Part shown: in pieces, positions 61,327 through 64,000 of the stretch
Layout of the letters: the number at the start of each line of letters is the position of its first letter
How positions within the stretch are numbered: the first letter of the stretch is position 1
Source: Sphingomonas sp. Y57
Lineage (GTDB): Bacteria > Pseudomonadota > Alphaproteobacteria > Sphingomonadales > Sphingomonadaceae
Assembly (NCBI RefSeq): GCF_001015195.1
Contig: NZ_LDES01000004.1
Location: forward strand, 1 to 64,000
DNA length: 64,000 bases
Direction of reading: 5' to 3'
The notes under the pieces: generated by a model
Told to the model about the DNA's origin: nothing
Seen by the model: only the letters and a program-made list of their open reading frames with translations
The model's database searches: none
Translations under genes and position numbers: made by a program

Positions 61327-62205
61327 TCAGATCACCCAGTCCTTGCGCGCATAGCCCTGGGCATAGAGCAATGCGGTCAGATCCCCATGGTCGATCCGCG
61401 CTCCGGCCGCGGCGGCGGTCTTCGGCTTCGCGTGATAGGCGACGCCGAGCCCGGCCGCCTGGATCATCGGGATGTCATTGGCGCCGTCCCCGACCGCGAG
61501 GCACTGATCGGGCGTCAAGCCGTGCGCAGCCGCCTCGTCGAGCAGGGTCTTGCGCTTGGTCTCGGCCCCGACGATCGGCCGGGCGACGGTGCCCGCGAGC
61601 TTGCCCTCGGCGAACTCAAGCACATTTGACAGAGCACGGGTAAAACCGATCTCCGCCGCGACCCGATCGGCGAAGAGGGTGAAGCCGCCCGAAACGAGAT
61701 AGCAGTCCGCCTCATTCGCCCGCATCGTCCGCACCAGTTCGCGCGCGCCGGCCATGATCACCACCCGTTCGCCGTGGCAGCGGTCGATCACCGAAGCGTC
61801 GAGGCCCTTGAGCAGGGCGACGCGTGCATCGAGCGCACCTTCGAAGTCGAGTTCGCCGCGCATGGCCCGCTCGGTGATGTCGGCAATCTGCGGCTTGATC
61901 CCGGCATAGTCAGCGAGCTCGTCGATGCACTCGATCGTGATCATCGTGGAGTCCATGTCGGCCACGAGCATCCGGCGACGGCGGCCCGCCGCCGCCTGAA
62001 CGATAATGTCGACGCCGGCAAAGGCGCCCTCCAGAGCGGCGCGCGCCACGGCCGGATCGCCGTCGAAGGCCAGGTCGCACGCGACCCCCGGCTCGATCCA
62101 CGCCGAATCGCCGTTGCGCAACCCGGCGGCGGCAAGGCGATCGGCCGCGGTCGAAATATCGCCCGCTTCGATCCGGTCCGATGCTATCAGCGTCGCGATG
62201 AACAA
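61327..62205 (-). CDS. serB: Phosphoserine phosphatase
   Basis: 292 residues. Last step of serine synthesis. HAD motifs: [21 protein letters not shown] (DxDxT nucleophile), [16 protein letters not shown], and [15 protein letters not shown]. An N-terminal ACT-like half precedes them (about 1-80). The start is set at TTG 62205 because the family begins with FIATLIA right after the first residue; no ATG exists before residue 79. This places the start inside the miaA coding region on the other strand. Confidence 0.92.
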   Translation of the reverse strand: MFIATLIASDRIEAGDISTAADRLAAAGLRNGDSAWIEPGVACDLAFDGDPAVARAALEGAFAGVDIIVQAAAGRRRRMLVADMDSTMITIECIDELADYAGIKPQIADITERAMRGELDFEGALDARVALLKGLDASVIDRCHGERVVIMAGARELVRTMRANEADCYLVSGGFTLFADRVAAEIGFTRALSNVLEFAEGKLAGTVARPIVGAETKRKTLLDEAAAHGLTPDQCLAVGDGANDIPMIQAAGLGVAYHAKPKTAAAAGARIDHGDLTALLYAQGYARKDWVI

Positions 62206-63142
62206 GAGTGTCTCCCCGAAGAATCCGGTCGCGCTTATTGCGGGGCCGACCGCCAGCGGCAAGTCCGCATTGGCGATCCGGCTCGCGGAGATCGCCAATG
62301 GGGTCGTGATCAACGCCGATGCGAGCCAGGTCTATGCCGACCTGCGGGTGCTGAGCGCCCGTCCCGATCCCGCCGAAGAGGCGCGCGCACCGCACCGGCT
62401 GTTCGGCTATCGCGACGCAGCCGAGGCGTGCAGCGCCGCCGACTGGGCCGCCGACGCGAAACACGCGATTGCCGCGGCGCACGATGCGGGCAAGCTGCCG
62501 ATCCTGGTCGGCGGCACCGGCCTCTACCTGCGTACCCTGATCTTCGGGATCGCGCCGGTGCCCGAGATCGATCCGGCGATCCGCGCCGAGGTACGGGCGC
62601 TTCCGGTCGAGGCCGCCCACGCCGCGCTTTGCGCCGAGGATCCGGCGATGGGCCATCTGCGCCCGCAGGACGCCACCCGCATCGCCCGCGCGCTGGAGGT
62701 GGTCCGCTCGACCGGCCGATCGCTGTCGCACTGGCAGGCCAAACTGACCGGCGGGATCGGCGAGCAGATCGCCATCGCCGCAGCTATCCTGCTGCCCCCG
62801 CGCGACTGGCTGCGGGCACGCTGCGACGCCCGGTTCGAGGCGATGCTCGGCCAGGGTGCATTCGACGAAGTAATGAAGTTGCGCGCGCGCGGGCTTGATC
62901 CGATGCTTCCCGCCATGCAGGCTATCGGCGTGCGTGAGATCGGTGCCTGGCAGGACGGACTGATCGACCGTGCGACGATGGTGGCGAAGGCCCAGGCTGC
63001 GACACGGCAATATGCCAAGCGGCAATATACCTGGTTCCGCCATCAGCCACCCGTCACCTGGCCACGGATCGCCGCGCAATTGAATGACAACACCATCAAC
63101 GAGATTGCAATTAAATTACGTGATAATGCGTTGACAGAGTAG
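62198..63142 (+). CDS. miaA: tRNA dimethylallyltransferase
   Basis: 314 residues. Adds dimethylallyl to A37 of tRNAs reading UNN codons. Walker-type [65 protein letters not shown], and [39 protein letters not shown] are all present. The ATG at 62198 is 7 bp inside the divergent serB start, so the two 5' ends overlap by 8 bp. ilvB follows 61 bp later. Confidence 0.95.
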   Translation: MNKSVSPKNPVALIAGPTASGKSALAIRLAEIANGVVINADASQVYADLRVLSARPDPAEEARAPHRLFGYRDAAEACSAADWAADAKHAIAAAHDAGKLPILVGGTGLYLRTLIFGIAPVPEIDPAIRAEVRALPVEAAHAALCAEDPAMGHLRPQDATRIARALEVVRSTGRSLSHWQAKLTGGIGEQIAIAAAILLPPRDWLRARCDARFEAMLGQGAFDEVMKLRARGLDPMLPAMQAIGVREIGAWQDGLIDRATMVAKAQAATRQYAKRQYTWFRHQPPVTWPRIAAQLNDNTINEIAIKLRDNALTE

Positions 63143-63159
63143 TTTATTACCGATAGGTC
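63131..63159 (+). promoter_or_regulatory. Possible ilvB promoter
   Basis: A consensus -35 box TTGACA (63131-63136) inside the last codons of miaA, followed after 17 bp by the weak -10 candidate TAGGTC. A transcript would have only about 40 nt of leader before ilvB, too short for a leader-peptide attenuator. Confidence 0.3.
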
Positions 63160-63203
63160 CCGCGGCTCGTTTCATGCGCTGCGGCGCACAAGAGGAAAAG
63201 ACC

Positions 63204-64000
63204 ATGACTGCCGAGATGACGGGAGCCGACATACTGATCCAGGCGCTGAATGACCTCGGCGTCGAGGTCATTTTCGGCTATCCCGGCGGTGCGGTCCTTC
63301 CGATCTATGACGCGCTGTTCAAGCAGAACCGCATCCGTCACATATTGGTGCGCCACGAGGCCGGCGCCGTGCATGCGGCGGAAGGCTATGCCCGATCGAC
63401 CGGCAAGCCCGGCGTGGTGCTGGTGACCTCCGGCCCCGGCGCCACCAACGCGGTGACGGGCATCGCCGACGCGCTGCTGGATTCCATCCCCCTGGTGGTG
63501 CTGACAGGCCAGGTCGGCACGCCGCTGATCGGCAGCGACGCGTTCCAGGAATGCGACACGGTGGGGATCACTCGTCACTGCACCAAGCATAATTACCTGG
63601 TGAAGGACCCTGCCCTGCTGGGCGACGTGATTCATGAGGCGTTCCACATCGCGACCTCAGGCCGGCCGGGACCGGTGGTGGTCGATCTGCCGAAGGACGT
63701 GCAGGTGGCAAGCGCCGCCTATCGCAAGCCCAGCGTGCAGGCCCTGCCGCACAAGGGCTATCGGCCGCAGGTGAAGGCCGACGCCGCGCTGATCGAGCAG
63801 GCGGTGGCGATGATGGCCGCTGCCGAACGGCCAATCCTCTACACCGGTGGCGGCATCATCAATTCCGGCCCGCTCGCCAGCCAGGTGTTGCGCGAGCTCG
63901 CGCGCATAACCGGCGCGCCCGTGACCTCGACCCTGATGGGCCTCGGCGCCTTCCCCGCCTCGAGCGGGCAGTGGCTGGGCATGCTGGGCATGCACGGTAC
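63204..64000 (+). CDS. ilvB: Acetolactate synthase large subunit (N-terminal part)
   Basis: 265 residues are visible, cut by the window end. ThDP enzyme that makes acetolactate/acetohydroxybutyrate for Val, Leu and Ile. The N-terminal domain shows GADILIQALNDLGVEVIFGYPGGAVLPIYDAL, RHEAGAVHAAEGYARSTGKPGVVLVTSGPGATNAVTGIADA (catalytic Glu in RHEAGA) and LTGQVGTPLIGSDAFQECDTVGITR. AGAGGAAAAG lies before the ATG. ilvH would be expected next, outside the window. Confidence 0.96.
   Translation, partial: MTAEMTGADILIQALNDLGVEVIFGYPGGAVLPIYDALFKQNRIRHILVRHEAGAVHAAEGYARSTGKPGVVLVTSGPGATNAVTGIADALLDSIPLVVLTGQVGTPLIGSDAFQECDTVGITRHCTKHNYLVKDPALLGDVIHEAFHIATSGRPGPVVVDLPKDVQVASAAYRKPSVQALPHKGYRPQVKADAALIEQAVAMMAAAERPILYTGGGIINSGPLASQVLRELARITGAPVTSTLMGLGAFPASSGQWLGMLGMHG

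Overview
The window looks like a chromosome segment of a high-GC alphaproteobacterium of the order Sphingomonadales (Sphingomonas/Rhizorhabdus-like). This rests on the core gene content and order (hrcA/rph-rdgB-hemW, rsmI-yraN-gshB, tig-clpP-clpX, gatCAB, ruvX-pyrB-pyrC', comF-grxC-nitrilase-DUF1178), an RcdA-type CtrA-degradation protein, frequent GTG/TTG starts, and dispersed inverted repeats whose edges read as the peptide MPAEAGIS. The genus is inferred, not proven. No rRNA, CRISPR array, intact transposase or phage structural module was seen.

Layout. 1-5.2 kb is an accessory catabolic block: FAD_binding_2 flavoprotein, small membrane protein, odd alpha/beta hydrolase and AAHS-type MFS transporter. 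It ends at a gene remnant, tRNA-Gly(CCC) and a T-arm-like scar. 5.3-13.7 kb holds an unknown membrane protein, tRNA-Arg(CCT), a truncated PEP-mutase-like pseudogene, a divergent MFS/LysR pair, DUF2147, and the comF-grxC-nit-DUF1178 operon facing a methyltransferase. 13.9-15.6 kb is leuA behind a Leu-rich leader peptide with alternative RNA hairpins. 15.6-35.8 kb is mostly housekeeping: EamA transporter, molybdo-oxidoreductase plus cytochrome b, PilZ, hrcA, rph, rdgB, hemW, PBP-activator lipoprotein, rsmI, yraN, gshB, dedA, rcdA, MerR, hisI, purF, SDR, cfa, folE, metA with a structured leader RNA, and a phosphodiesterase.

35.9-41.1 kb is the most unusual region. Three tightly coupled minus-strand genes appear to form a signal-gated electron conduit. 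The first joins an FAD/NAD(P) oxidoreductase, two cyclic-nucleotide-binding domains and a four-cluster ferredoxin. The second is a five-helix bis-His cytochrome b-like protein. The third joins a cytoplasmic FHA domain, one membrane helix and a ten-heme c-type domain. A CcmI-like TPR protein (cytochrome c maturation) is divergent from them. I know of no described function for this set.

42.2-64 kb returns to core functions: clpX, clpP, tig with a His-rich and Ala/Lys-rich tail, tRNA-Leu(TAG), a thioredoxin-reductase-like protein, a 1046-residue orphan, gatCAB, a DUF3089 hydrolase, ruvX, pyrB with a probably non-catalytic dihydroorotase homologue, two divergent SPOR proteins, a PilZ protein, serB/miaA with overlapping starts, and the beginning of ilvB. 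Amino-acid supply (leuA, ilvB, metA, hisI, serB), nucleotide synthesis (purF, pyrB, folE) and protein quality control (tig, clpXP, hrcA, rcdA) are well represented.
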